Shown: positions 1 to 6,136, numbered from the stretch's first letter. The stretch: DNA of 10,390 bases from Actinomycetota bacterium (GCA_003132645.1 PKYM01000221.1:1-10390), one strand, 5' to 3'. Notes: a model not told the origin generated them from the sequence alone. Numbers and translations are program-made.

Positions 1-465
1 CGCCACATAGCCATAGACCCCGAACACCAACGCCGTTGCCGGCGCGCCGGCAGCGGTGAGCACCCAGACGTCGCCACCCAGCGCCAGCATACCGAGGGAA
101 CACAACAGGATGAAGCGCCAGAGGCGATGTTCGAGGACGGTCCGCGCCAGCAGGACCAGGACCCAGGTGAGCAGCGCCAGCCCGGCCACCATGACCACCA
201 CAAAGAGGGCGAGCAGAAGGGCCGACGTGGGGGCCGCCCCGCCGCTCACGATGGTGCGATGCGTGGGCGATCCGAGCGCCCGCGCGAGAGACGCCACGGC
301 GGAGATCGTGACGATCGCGTCGGCGATCGCGCTCGGCACCAGCGGGATCATGAGCAGCATGTGCACCACGATGCCCCACACCCCGACGCCGGGCGGCTCG
401 GGGCGCTGTGGCTCGGGCGGGTCGGCGCCGAGATGGAACCTGATCTTCTGGGCCTCGCCGCCCAC
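1..465 (-). CDS. Membrane protein of unknown function, C-terminus beyond the window edge
   Basis: I do not recognise this protein. The reading frame is open from a GTG at 463-465 to the window edge, giving 155 residues with no stop. After a hydrophilic, proline-rich start (about residues 1-25) come long hydrophobic stretches at about 27-61, 82-106 and 117-138, and the start of another at 142. This fits an integral membrane protein with at least three or four helices. The helix at 82-106 is rich in Leu and Val and is followed by a basic patch (R108, H113, R114, R117) suggesting a cytoplasmic loop. The start lies only 7 bases after the sucD stop on the same strand, so it is probably the third gene of the sucCD transcript. 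A GAAGG inside the sucD end, 12 bases before the GTG, could serve as its ribosome site. The start is uncertain, and no catalytic motif is visible in the part present. Confidence 0.7.
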   Translation of the reverse strand, partial: MGGEAQKIRFHLGADPPEPQRPEPPGVGVWGIVVHMLLMIPLVPSAIADAIVTISAVASLARALGSPTHRTIVSGGAAPTSALLLALFVVVMVAGLALLTWVLVLLARTVLEHRLWRFILLCSLGMLALGGDVWVLTAAGAPATALVFGVYGYVA

Positions 466-472
466 TCTGCGG

Positions 473-1345
473 CTAGGCCTTCAGCGCCGCGTGGACCAGA
501 CCCGGAACCTCGTCGGGGCGATGAGCCACCGGCACTCCGGCGGCCACGAGGGCCTCGGCCTTGGCCGCCGCCGTGCCGCGCCCGCCGCTCACGATGGCGC
601 CGGCATGTCCCATGGTCTTCCCCGGCGGCGCGCTGAAGCCGGCGATGTAGGCGATGACGGGCGTGCTCATCTGCTCGTGGACATAGACCGCGGCGCGCTC
701 TTCGTCGTCGCCGCCGATCTCGCCGATCAGCACCACGGCGCAGGTCGCGGGATCGGCCTCGAACAGGGCGAGACAGTCGAGAAAGCCCACGCCGTGGACC
801 GGGTCGCCGCCCATGCCGACCACCGTGGTCTGCCCGAGGCCGGCCTGGGTGAGCTCGTTGACGATCTGGTAGGTGAGCGTGCCGCTGCGGCTCACGATGC
901 CCACCGGCCCGGGCGCGAAGATGTCGGCCGGCATGATGCCGACATTGGCGCCACCGACCGAGACGAGGCCGGGGCAGTTGGGCCCGACGAGGCGCACGCC
1001 GCGCCGCTCGAAGGCGGCGACGACCGGCATCATGTCGTGGACCGGAATGCCCTCTGTGACGCAGACGGCCACCTTGACACCGGCTTGGGCGGCCTCGAGG
1101 AGCGCCGCGGCGGCGGCCGATGCCGGCACGAACTGTACGGCGACGTCGGCGCCGGTGGCCGCCACCGCGGCCGCGACGTCGCCGAAAACGGGCACGCCGG
1201 CGATCGTCTGGCCCGCCTTCTTGGGTGACGTGCCGGCCACGACCGTCGTGCCGGCCGCCAGCATGCGCTCGGTGTGAAACGAGCCCTCGCGCCCGGTGAT
1301 GCCCTGTACGACGACGCGGCTCGCCTTGTCGACCAGGATCGCCAT
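473..1345 (-). CDS. sucD: Succinyl-CoA synthetase (ADP-forming) alpha subunit
   Basis: The 290-residue protein has the usual length of SucD. This subunit binds CoA and carries the phosphohistidine for the reversible TCA-cycle reaction succinyl-CoA + NDP + Pi to succinate + CoA + NTP. The N-terminal Rossmann-like CoA-binding domain starts [15 protein letters not shown] (residues 11-25). The ligase domain contains GGDPVHG, matching the family's GGDP(I/V)xG. The active-site histidine is H247 in [11 protein letters not shown], close to H246 of the E. coli enzyme. I chose the ATG at 1343-1345 because the family's N-terminus begins there; upstream in-frame extensions run into sucC sequence. Only one base separates this ATG from the sucC stop, so the two genes are translationally linked, as expected for subunits made in equal amounts. 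Identification is secure from sequence motifs and gene order. Confidence 0.97.
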   Translation of the reverse strand: MAILVDKASRVVVQGITGREGSFHTERMLAAGTTVVAGTSPKKAGQTIAGVPVFGDVAAAVAATGADVAVQFVPASAAAAALLEAAQAGVKVAVCVTEGIPVHDMMPVVAAFERRGVRLVGPNCPGLVSVGGANVGIMPADIFAPGPVGIVSRSGTLTYQIVNELTQAGLGQTTVVGMGGDPVHGVGFLDCLALFEADPATCAVVLIGEIGGDDEERAAVYVHEQMSTPVIAYIAGFSAPPGKTMGHAGAIVSGGRGTAAAKAEALVAAGVPVAHRPDEVPGLVHAALKA

Positions 1346-1346
1346 C

Positions 1347-2546
1347 TCAGACCTTTCCGGGACCGGCGGGTGCGCCGTCGTCGGCGTCCGGCCGCGCGGC
1401 GCTGCCGGCTGCGGCGGCGACCGTCGCCTGCACCGCCTGCCAGACGGTCTCGGCAGCCTGCACGCCGGGCAGCCCGGCCTCGGCGACGATGCGTCGGCCT
1501 TCGGCGGCCCCCGTGCCGTCGAGCCGGACGACCACCGGCAGCCCGGCCACGCTCGCGCCCTTGGCGCCCAGCACATTCACCAGGGCGTGGGCGACTTCGT
1601 CGCAGCGCGTGATGCCGCCGAAGATGGTGACGCAGAGTGCCCGCACACGCTGGTCGGCGAGGATGAGGTCGAGGGCGGCGGCGATGCGCGCTTCGCGGGC
1701 GCCGCCGCCTACATCCAGGAAGTTTGCGGCCCCGCCGCCGGCCTCGGCGATGAGGTCGAGCGTGCTCATCACCATGCCGGCGCCGTTGCCCAGCACGCCG
1801 ATGTCGCCGTCGAGCGAGACGTAATTGATGCCGGCCTGGGCGGCGCGCAGCTCGCGCTCGTCGGCGTTGGTCTCGTAAGCGCTCCATTCGGGATGGCGAA
1901 AAGTCGCGTTGCCGTCGAGGGTGATCTTGGCGTCGAGCGCCAGCAGCCGCTCGCCGCAGACGCACAGGGGATTGATCTCGACGAGCGTGGCGTCGTGGGC
2001 GCAGAAGAGCTGCCAGAGGTCGCGCACGAGCTCGGCGAACTGCGTGGCCAACCCGCCGCTGAAACCGGCCCAGTCGACGAGCTCGGCGATCTGGGCGTCC
2101 TGCAGCCCGTTCAGGGGGTCGATGTGGCGGCGCATGAGCGCCTGCGGTTCGTCGCGGGCGACACCTTCGATGTCGACTCCGCCACGAACCGAGAACAGCA
2201 GCAGGGGACGCTTGGCGGCGCGGTCGACGGCCAGGGCGAGGTAGAGCTCGCGCTGGAAGTCGATGGCCTCTTCGAGCAGCACGCCGACGACCTGCTTGCC
2301 GCGGATCGTCATGGCCATGATCTCGGCGACGTCGCGGGTGAGCTCGTCGCGGGTGCGGGCCACGCGCACGCCGCCGGCCTTGCCGCGACCGCCGGTGAGC
2401 GCCTGCGCCTTGACCACCAGCGGCAGACCCAGCGAGTCGGCAACCTCGAGCGCGTCGGGACCCTGCGGATGGATCATCCACGAACGCGCGACCGGGATGC
2501 CCCCGGCGGCGAAAAGCTGCTTGCCCTGGTATTCGAAGAGGTCCAT
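1347..2546 (-). CDS. sucC: Succinyl-CoA synthetase (ADP-forming) beta subunit
   Basis: The 399-residue protein is the nucleotide- and succinate-binding subunit, partner of SucD. It opens MDLFEYQGKQLF, the standard SucC start. An ATP-grasp domain covers about residues 1-230, with the nucleotide-binding glycine-rich TGGRGKAGGV (51-60) and the metal-binding residues N192 (in VEINPL) and D205 (in LDAK). The C-terminal flavodoxin-like ligase domain has GNGAGMVMSTLD (253-264), NFLDVGGGA (275-283), FGGITRCDEVA (309-319) and VRLDGT (340-345). The tail after about residue 380 is Ala/Pro/Asp-rich, probably disordered, and makes the protein slightly longer than the usual 380-390 residues. It is first in the minus-strand run sucC-sucD-membrane protein and is divergent from the cobB-like sirtuin across 126 bases. 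Whether it prefers ADP or GDP cannot be told by eye. Confidence 0.97.
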   Translation of the reverse strand: MDLFEYQGKQLFAAGGIPVARSWMIHPQGPDALEVADSLGLPLVVKAQALTGGRGKAGGVRVARTRDELTRDVAEIMAMTIRGKQVVGVLLEEAIDFQRELYLALAVDRAAKRPLLLFSVRGGVDIEGVARDEPQALMRRHIDPLNGLQDAQIAELVDWAGFSGGLATQFAELVRDLWQLFCAHDATLVEINPLCVCGERLLALDAKITLDGNATFRHPEWSAYETNADERELRAAQAGINYVSLDGDIGVLGNGAGMVMSTLDLIAEAGGGAANFLDVGGGAREARIAAALDLILADQRVRALCVTIFGGITRCDEVAHALVNVLGAKGASVAGLPVVVRLDGTGAAEGRRIVAEAGLPGVQAAETVWQAVQATVAAAAGSAARPDADDGAPAGPGKV

Positions 2547-2672
2547 GCGATCGCTCTAAGCGTATAGTGCCCACGGGTCAAGTGCACGATTCCACGGCGT
2601 GCCGACCAGATGACGTTAGCACGTGGGCAACGATCGACGAGACGGAAGGCAGGGCATGGGCGGCAGCGACCG
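2547..2672. promoter_or_regulatory. Shared divergent control region between sucC and the sirtuin, with an 8-base inverted repeat
   Basis: This gap separates the sucC start (minus) from the sirtuin start (plus) and must hold both promoters. TGCCCACG at 2568-2575 is repeated as its exact inverse CGTGGGCA at 2622-2629, with 46 bases between. The second arm overlaps the palindrome CACGTG (2620-2625). On the minus strand a TTGACC (2576-2581) resembles a -35 box for sucC, but the hexamers 16-17 bases further on are poor -10 matches. On the plus strand TATAGT (2563-2568) resembles a -10 but lies over 100 bases before the sirtuin start. The inverted repeat is seen directly; its role as an operator for both genes is inference. 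Confidence 0.35.
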
Positions 2673-3449
2673 ATGAGTGACTCCGGACGACTCGCGACCG
2701 ACCTGCGCGCGGCGGCGGCGCGCCTCGCGCGGGCGCGCCGCGTCGTGGTCTACAGCGGCGCCGGCGTGTCGAAGGAGTCGGGCATCTCGACCTTCCGCGA
2801 CCCGAGCGAGGGCCTCTGGGCAAAGTACGACCCCATGGAGCTCGCCACCGCCGAAGCCTACGCGCGCGATCCAGCCTTTGTGTGGGCCTGGTACATGGAC
2901 CGTTTCGGGCTGATCGAGCAGGCCCAGCCCAACCCGGGCCACGCGGCCCTGGCCGAGCTCGCCGACCTCGTGCCGCTCACCATCGTGACCCAGAACATCG
3001 ACGGACTGCACCAGCGCGCCGGCTCGTGCGACGTGATCGAGCTGCACGGCAGCGCCCTGCGGTTCAAGTGCCTGACCGGGCGCCACACCGGGCTCTCGCT
3101 GGCCGACCTCGCGGGCAGCGACGAGGCTCCGCCTCGCTGCCCCCACTGCGGCGAGATCGTGCGACCCGACGTGGTCTGGTTCGGCGAGGCGCTGCCGACC
3201 GCGGCGCTCGAGCGGGCGTTCGAGCTGGCCTCGCGCTGCGAGGTGCTGCTGGCTGTGGGCACGTCGGGAGTCGTCTACCCCGCCGCCATGGTGCCGGTGC
3301 TGGCCCAGCAGGCGGGCGCCACCGTGATCGACGTCAATCCCGAGCCCGACGCGATCGCGAACATGGCCGACTGGTTTCTGCAGGGCCCCGGCGGCGAAGT
3401 ACTGCCGCGGCTGGTGGCCGAGGTCAAACGACTCTGCGAAGAGGGTTAG
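2673..3449 (+). CDS. cobB: CobB-type sirtuin (NAD+-dependent protein deacylase, predicted lysine desuccinylase/deacetylase)
   Basis: This 258-residue Sir2-family enzyme removes acyl groups from lysines using NAD+. NAD-binding motifs are GAGVSKESGISTFRD (29-43) and TQNIDGLHQRAG (106-117), followed by the catalytic H125 in ELHG. The small zinc domain shows C133, C156 and C159; the fourth Cys is missing, as in E. coli CobB. RPDVVWFGE and GTSGVVYPAA complete the family pattern. Y74 and R77 in WYMDR correspond to the YxxR pair (SIRT5 Y102/R105, CobB Y92/R95) that binds the carboxylate of succinyl- or malonyl-lysine, so this looks like a class III sirtuin. I chose the ATG at 2673 because the sirtuin fold starts shortly after it; the nearest purine-rich sequence (2643-2653) is rather far upstream. 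It is divergent from sucCD, whose product is the metabolite that succinylates proteins. Its stop overlaps that of the next gene. Confidence 0.94.
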   Translation: MSDSGRLATDLRAAAARLARARRVVVYSGAGVSKESGISTFRDPSEGLWAKYDPMELATAEAYARDPAFVWAWYMDRFGLIEQAQPNPGHAALAELADLVPLTIVTQNIDGLHQRAGSCDVIELHGSALRFKCLTGRHTGLSLADLAGSDEAPPRCPHCGEIVRPDVVWFGEALPTAALERAFELASRCEVLLAVGTSGVVYPAAMVPVLAQQAGATVIDVNPEPDAIANMADWFLQGPGGEVLPRLVAEVKRLCEEG

Positions 3450-4036
3450 TCGGGCCGCCTGAGCTCGGCGCCCGGCCTCAGGTTGGCGGCGGCGCGCCGC
3501 ACGACTTCGTCGATACGCCGCTTTTGCGTCTCGGCACGCTTTGCCTGAAGCACCCAGGCGACGAATGCCCGCCGATGCGACGGCGGCCAGGTGCGCCAGC
3601 GCTCGGCGGCCTCAGGCACCTTCGCGAGCGCTTGCTCGAGGTCGTCGGGAGTCTCATCGACGAGCCGCGCCGTGAGGTCGTCCCAGGCGCCGTTGGCCTT
3701 GGCCACCTCGACCGCCGCCATGCCGGCCGACATCATGCGGCCCTCAGCCACAAGCCTTTCGACCCGCTGCTTGTTGCTGGGCGACCATTGGCTCGTCGCC
3801 TTGCGCGGGCTGAAGCACAGGGCGTGACTGCGCTCGTCGATGCGGCGCAGCAGACCGTCGATCCAGCCGAAGCAGAGCGCCTCTTCGACGGCCTCATCGA
3901 GCGACACACAGGGCTCCGCGACGTGCTTCTTCAAGAAGACGAGCCAGATCTCGCTGCGCTCGGCGTGGTGTGCGGCAAGCCAGGCGCGCCACGCCTCGCG
4001 GTCGGCGGCAAAGAAGGTCTCGGTGATCGCTTTCAC
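3446..4036 (-). CDS. YdeI/OmpD-associated (OmdA) family protein
   Basis: The 196-residue protein matches the YdeI/OmpD-associated family. Its hallmarks are the start TETFFAADREAWRAWLAAHH, the motif EEALCFGWIDG (51-61), and the stretch around FSPRKATSQWS and NKQRVERL (76-95) that marks these proteins. The C-terminal half is helical and charged, ending with the KRAETQKRRIDEVVRR pattern usual for the family. Enteric members have been linked to bacteriocin or peptide resistance, but the biochemical role is not settled and I assign none here. The frame begins at a GTG (4034-4036) with AGGGGA about 11 bases before it; nearby ATG codons are in another frame and stop at once. It lies 111 bases downstream of the carbonic anhydrase-like gene on the same strand. 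Its TAA overlaps the TAG of the convergent sirtuin gene in the four bases TTAG (3446-3449). Confidence 0.86.
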   Translation of the reverse strand: MKAITETFFAADREAWRAWLAAHHAERSEIWLVFLKKHVAEPCVSLDEAVEEALCFGWIDGLLRRIDERSHALCFSPRKATSQWSPSNKQRVERLVAEGRMMSAGMAAVEVAKANGAWDDLTARLVDETPDDLEQALAKVPEAAERWRTWPPSHRRAFVAWVLQAKRAETQKRRIDEVVRRAAANLRPGAELRRPD

Positions 4037-4147
4037 GCCGGCATCATTCCCCTGCCGCGCGAGGCGCTTGCGTTGCGGCAGCCGGTCCGCGACGCCGCGA
4101 CTCTGAGCGACGCCGTAACGCCCCAGCCTTCGCAGGGTCGCACTGCC

Positions 4148-4669
4148 CTACACCCCAAGCCCCTCCGCAAGGTAGGCCAGCGAACGCCGCGCGTAACGGT
4201 CGCGCAACTCGGCGCGCGGCTTGAGGTCGTCGTCTGTGACTTCGCGCACCACCTTGGCCGGCGAGCCGACGATGAGGCTGCGCGGCGCGAAGACCTTGCC
4301 CTGCGTCACCAGAGCCCCGGCGCCGACGATGCACTCGTCGCCGATCTGGCAGCCGTTGAGCAGGATGGCGCCCATGCCGATCAGGCAACGCGCGCCGACG
4401 GTCGCGCCGTGCAGGGTGACGTTGTGGCCGATCACGCAGTCGGGCCCGACGGTGATCGGGAAGCCCGGGTCGGTATGGGCCACGGAGTTGGCCTGGAAGC
4501 TCGTGTGGGAGCCGAGCTGGATGCGTTCGACGTCGCCGCGTAGCACTGCGCCGGGCCAGACGTTGGCGCCTTCGTCCAAGACCACGTCGCCGATCAGCAC
4601 CGCGGTCGTGAAGACAAACGCCTCGCGACCGAGCTGCGGGGACTTTCCTGCGAAAGCAAACAGCGGCAT
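4148..4669 (-). CDS. Gamma carbonic anhydrase-like protein (left-handed beta-helix, hexapeptide repeats)
   Basis: The 173-residue protein belongs to the gamma carbonic anhydrase/YrdA/PaaY group of trimeric left-handed beta-helix proteins. Hexapeptide repeats run from about residue 22 to 137 (for example AVLIGDVVLDEGANVWPGAV), followed by a C-terminal helix ending RRSLAYLAEGLGV. The three metal-ligand histidines are present: H65 in SVAHTD, H82 and H87 in GHNVTLHG. The RGD at 44-46 and a glutamine (Q59) match conserved active-site residues of the Cam family, so a metal-dependent hydratase is possible. Many family members have weak or unknown activity, so the substrate is uncertain. The ATG at 4667-4669 is preferred because the family begins MPLFAF; a longer frame upstream would run through the promoter of the divergent glyoxalase gene. 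There is no clear ribosome site, and a TATACT lies 7 bases before the ATG. Confidence 0.92.
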   Translation of the reverse strand: MPLFAFAGKSPQLGREAFVFTTAVLIGDVVLDEGANVWPGAVLRGDVERIQLGSHTSFQANSVAHTDPGFPITVGPDCVIGHNVTLHGATVGARCLIGMGAILLNGCQIGDECIVGAGALVTQGKVFAPRSLIVGSPAKVVREVTDDDLKPRAELRDRYARRSLAYLAEGLGV

Positions 4670-4676
4670 GGGCGGG

Positions 4677-4682
4677 AGTATA
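4677..4682 (-). promoter_or_regulatory. -10-like TATACT directly before the gamma carbonic anhydrase start (possible leaderless transcript)
   Basis: On the minus strand TATACT ends 7 bases before the ATG at 4669. With the usual 6-8 base distance from -10 box to transcription start, the RNA would begin at or next to the ATG. This fits the absence of a Shine-Dalgarno sequence before this gene. No good -35 box is visible 16-18 bases upstream, which is tolerable for leaderless actinobacterial promoters. This is sequence resemblance only. Confidence 0.4.
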
Positions 4683-4711
4683 GCGCACGGTCTGACGCCC
4701 GGTCCCGTGGG

Positions 4712-4717
4712 TAGGAT
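4712..4717 (+). promoter_or_regulatory. gloA: -10-like TAGGAT upstream of glyoxalase I
   Basis: TAGGAT on the plus strand lies 28 bases before the glyoxalase ATG. It leaves room for a short leader carrying the strong ribosome site GGAGG at 4734-4738. A TCTGAC at 4691-4696 is a possible but closely spaced -35 box (15 bases). With the minus-strand TATACT, this makes the 76-base gap a compact divergent promoter region. The assignment is tentative. Confidence 0.35.
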
Positions 4718-4745
4718 GGCGCCAAGCAACCCCGGAGGGACAAAG

Positions 4746-5123
4746 ATGAAGTTCGTGCACGCGGCCACGCGCACCACCGACCTCGACGCCGCCATCCGCT
4801 TCTACGAGCAGCTCGGCATGCACGAGGCGCGGCGCAGCGAGCTCAAGAAGGCCCGGGCGACGTTGGTCTTCATGGAGCCACCCGAGGGCAACTTCGCGAT
4901 CGAGCTCGTCCACAACTGGAACCAGACCGAGTCCTACAACGGCGGCAACAGGTTCGGCCACTTTGCCTTCGACGTCGAGGACCTCGACACGATCTACGCC
5001 GCCCTCATCGCGGCCGGCGCCGGCGACGTCGGCCGCCCGCCCGCCGGGCTCGAGGGTGATCGCCCGCGCATTGCCTTTGTGGCCGACCCCGACGGCACGT
5101 GGGTCGAGCTCATCGAGCGCTGA
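4746..5123 (+). CDS. gloA: Lactoylglutathione lyase-type glyoxalase I
   Basis: The 125-residue protein is a single-chain vicinal-oxygen-chelate (VOC) enzyme of the glyoxalase I type. That enzyme isomerises the hemithioacetal of methylglyoxal and glutathione; in actinobacteria the thiol may be another low-molecular-weight thiol such as mycothiol. All four metal ligands can be placed by comparison with E. coli GloA: H5 (MKFVHAATR), E53 (FAIELVHNW), H72 (FGHFAFDVED) and E121 (TWVELIER). The two beta-alpha-beta-beta-beta repeats start at about residues 2 and 70. NGGNRFGHFAFDVEDLD is a typical glyoxalase I segment. The ATG at 4746 has GGAGG 7 bases upstream (4734-4738), and the protein starts exactly like family members. 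It is divergent from the gamma carbonic anhydrase-like gene and stands alone; the next plus-strand gene starts 187 bases later. The enzyme is slightly shorter than the 135-residue E. coli protein and appears complete. Confidence 0.93.
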   Translation: MKFVHAATRTTDLDAAIRFYEQLGMHEARRSELKKARATLVFMEPPEGNFAIELVHNWNQTESYNGGNRFGHFAFDVEDLDTIYAALIAAGAGDVGRPPAGLEGDRPRIAFVADPDGTWVELIER

Positions 5124-5152
5124 GACAGACCGGCGCGAGGTCGACGACTGGA

Positions 5153-5207
5153 ATTGCCGCCGCGCCGACCCGGCAACGGGATTGCCACCGCTCGGACCGG
5201 GCAACCG
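5153..5207 (+). repeat. Two tandem 27-base repeats (28-base period), each a TTGCC-N13-GGCAA dyad
   Basis: The blocks 5153-5179 and 5181-5207 match at 22 of 27 positions. Each contains TTGCC and, 13 bases later, its inverse GGCAA (5154-5158 with 5172-5176; 5182-5186 with 5200-5204). They lie in the 187-base gap between glyoxalase I and the small ABM-like gene. Paired, similar dyads in a promoter region suggest a double operator for a dimeric regulator. An RNA hairpin at the end of gloA is the alternative. The repeats are read directly from the sequence; the function is inferred. Confidence 0.45.
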
Positions 5208-5254
5208 TCTCGCTATGGATCTGCGCGAGTGGGCGGCGGCCCAAAACCCGTCAT

Positions 5255-5270
5255 GGCACGTGATCGTGCC
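5255..5270 (+). promoter_or_regulatory. 16-base palindrome GGCACG-TGAT-CGTGCC upstream of the ABM-like gene
   Basis: The arms GGCACG (5255-5260) and CGTGCC (5265-5270) are exact inverses around TGAT. The site lies 40 bases before the start of the next gene, a usual place for an operator. No regulator gene lies beside it, and I cannot name a family that binds it. Confidence 0.35.
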
Positions 5271-5310
5271 GCCTGCCGCCTGTCTGCTCGCTCAAGCGAA
5301 GGGAGATGCG

Positions 5311-5643
5311 ATGTATGCGAGGATAGCTCGCTTCGAAGGCGGCTCAGAGATCTTCCAGCACGAGGCAGAGCGGCTTCGCCGGGACATCGACGCGACCAAA
5401 GCGGGATCCGGCGACCCCTCGATGGCGGCGCTGAGCCGTGTGGTCGAGCGGGTCCTCATGCTCGCCGATCGCGAGACCGGCAAGGCGACGACGATCGTCT
5501 TCTGCGAGACCAAGGAGAAGCTCCTCGAGGCAGACCGCCTGCTGGACGCCATGTCGCCGCAAGGTGAGGGCCGGCGTACCGCGGTCGAACGCTACGAGGT
5601 GATAGCCGACGAGTCGCCGAGCGCGGCGATCAAGGCCGCCTGA
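5311..5643 (+). CDS. Small ABM-like (dimeric alpha-beta barrel) protein
   Basis: The 110-residue protein resembles the antibiotic-biosynthesis-monooxygenase-like or stress-responsive alpha-beta barrel proteins common in actinobacteria, which dimerise through ferredoxin-like folds. The pattern fits: first strand MYARIARFEG (1-10), an amphipathic helix (12-30), a strand around VVERVLMLADRETGKA (44-59) with the family's typical DRETGKA turn, then strand TTIVFCET (60-67), a helix beginning KEKLLEADRLL, and final strand RTAVERYEVIAD (89-100). No catalytic residues are diagnostic and no function can be given. A longer frame exists upstream, but the ATG at 5311 has AGGGAG at 5300-5305 at good spacing and opens with the family's MYAR start. 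A palindrome 40 bases upstream and a pair of dyads further up suggest its own promoter. The stop is 9 bases from the stop of the next, convergent gene. Confidence 0.8.
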   Translation: MYARIARFEGGSEIFQHEAERLRRDIDATKAGSGDPSMAALSRVVERVLMLADRETGKATTIVFCETKEKLLEADRLLDAMSPQGEGRRTAVERYEVIADESPSAAIKAA

Positions 5644-5652
5644 GGAAGTCGA

Positions 5653-6078
5653 CTAGGGCGTGGTGACGACGGGCACCTCGACGACCTCGTCGCGCCAGAG
5701 TACCCAGGGGCCCGTACCGTTGCGCGCGAACACAGCGTAGCGGTACGCGCGCCCCGGTTCGACGCCGCGGTCACGAAACGAACCTGTGTCGGCGTCGTAG
5801 ACGATGCGCCACGGCCCGGGGGCGTCGGGCTCTGGCCCAGGTGGCGCGACGTTGACAGCGGCATCCGCGAGTCGGGGACGGGCGACGCCTAGCTCAGGCT
5901 CGGTCGCGTCGGCGGCGAGGGCTTCAGCAGCAACGGCAGCGGCCCGCAGGATGCGCACGCGCAGCAGGGTCGAGCCGGGGTAGTCCCAGCCGAAAACGAC
6001 AGTCCCGTTCGCGACCGGCCCCAGGCGCAGGCGAAAGACGCTCACGTCGGTTTCGACGCGCTTGGAGAGGTCGCTCAC
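5653..6078 (-). CDS. Hypothetical protein with a possible fibronectin-III-like domain
   Basis: I do not recognise this 141-residue protein as a named family. It has alternating strands typical of a small beta-sandwich: NGTVVFGWDYPGSTLLRVRILR (residues 24-45), then a low-complexity Ala/Pro/Glu linker (46-88), then WRIVYDADTGSFRDRGVEPGRAYRYAVFARN (90-120) and a final strand WVLWRDEVVEVPVV (125-138). The W-D-Y-P and G-x-x-Y-x-Y-x-V-x-A features are reminiscent of fibronectin type III domains, with the linker inserted between the strands. There is no signal peptide or membrane segment. The start is a GTG at 6076-6078 with only a weak ribosome site; GTG or ATG codons further in are less convincing. 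It is convergent with the ABM-like gene and its start faces the tRNA promoter region. Codon use and strand alternation favour a real gene, but the family call is tentative. Confidence 0.6.
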   Translation of the reverse strand: MSDLSKRVETDVSVFRLRLGPVANGTVVFGWDYPGSTLLRVRILRAAAVAAEALAADATEPELGVARPRLADAAVNVAPPGPEPDAPGPWRIVYDADTGSFRDRGVEPGRAYRYAVFARNGTGPWVLWRDEVVEVPVVTTP

Positions 6079-6092
6079 GAGCCGCCCAAGGC

Positions 6093-6136
6093 GGTTTCGC
6101 CAGGGCTCATCGGGACGGTTTCGGCGGGGTTCATCG
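6093..6136 (+). repeat. Imperfect direct repeat, 24-base period, upstream of the tRNA genes
   Basis: The 20-base blocks at 6093-6112 and 6117-6136 share 17 of 20 positions; both begin GGTTTCG and end TCATCG. They sit between the GTG start of the minus-strand gene and the tRNA promoter. They may be binding sites for a regulator of either side, or the result of a small duplication. Confidence 0.4.

Noticed and set aside
56..1228. Plus-strand frame of 390 codons opposite sucD and the membrane protein
   Set aside because: Antisense shadow with low-complexity composition and no recognisable motif.
1296..2567. Plus-strand open frame of 423 codons opposite sucC
   Set aside because: It is an antisense shadow rich in Gly, Asp and His caused by GC-rich codons of sucC; no family pattern.
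1030..2574. Long minus-strand open frame of 514 codons across sucC and sucD
   Set aside because: It is an Arg-rich frame in the wrong phase; sucC and sucD fully explain the region with clear family motifs.
3069..3149. Missing fourth zinc cysteine in the sirtuin
   Set aside because: E. coli CobB also has only three cysteines at this site as I recall its sequence, so it is normal for this subgroup rather than a defect.
2882..4543. Plus-strand frame of 553 codons crossing three genes
   Set aside because: It runs through the sirtuin in another phase and antisense to two well-supported genes; composition is Arg/Gly/Asp-rich without motifs.
4044..5204. Minus-strand frame of 386 codons over the carbonic anhydrase and glyoxalase genes
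   Set aside because: Wrong phase for the first and antisense to the second, both of which have intact active sites.
5153..5207. Possible CRISPR from two similar 27-base units
   Set aside because: Only two units directly adjoining with a one-base gap, no spacers and no cas genes.
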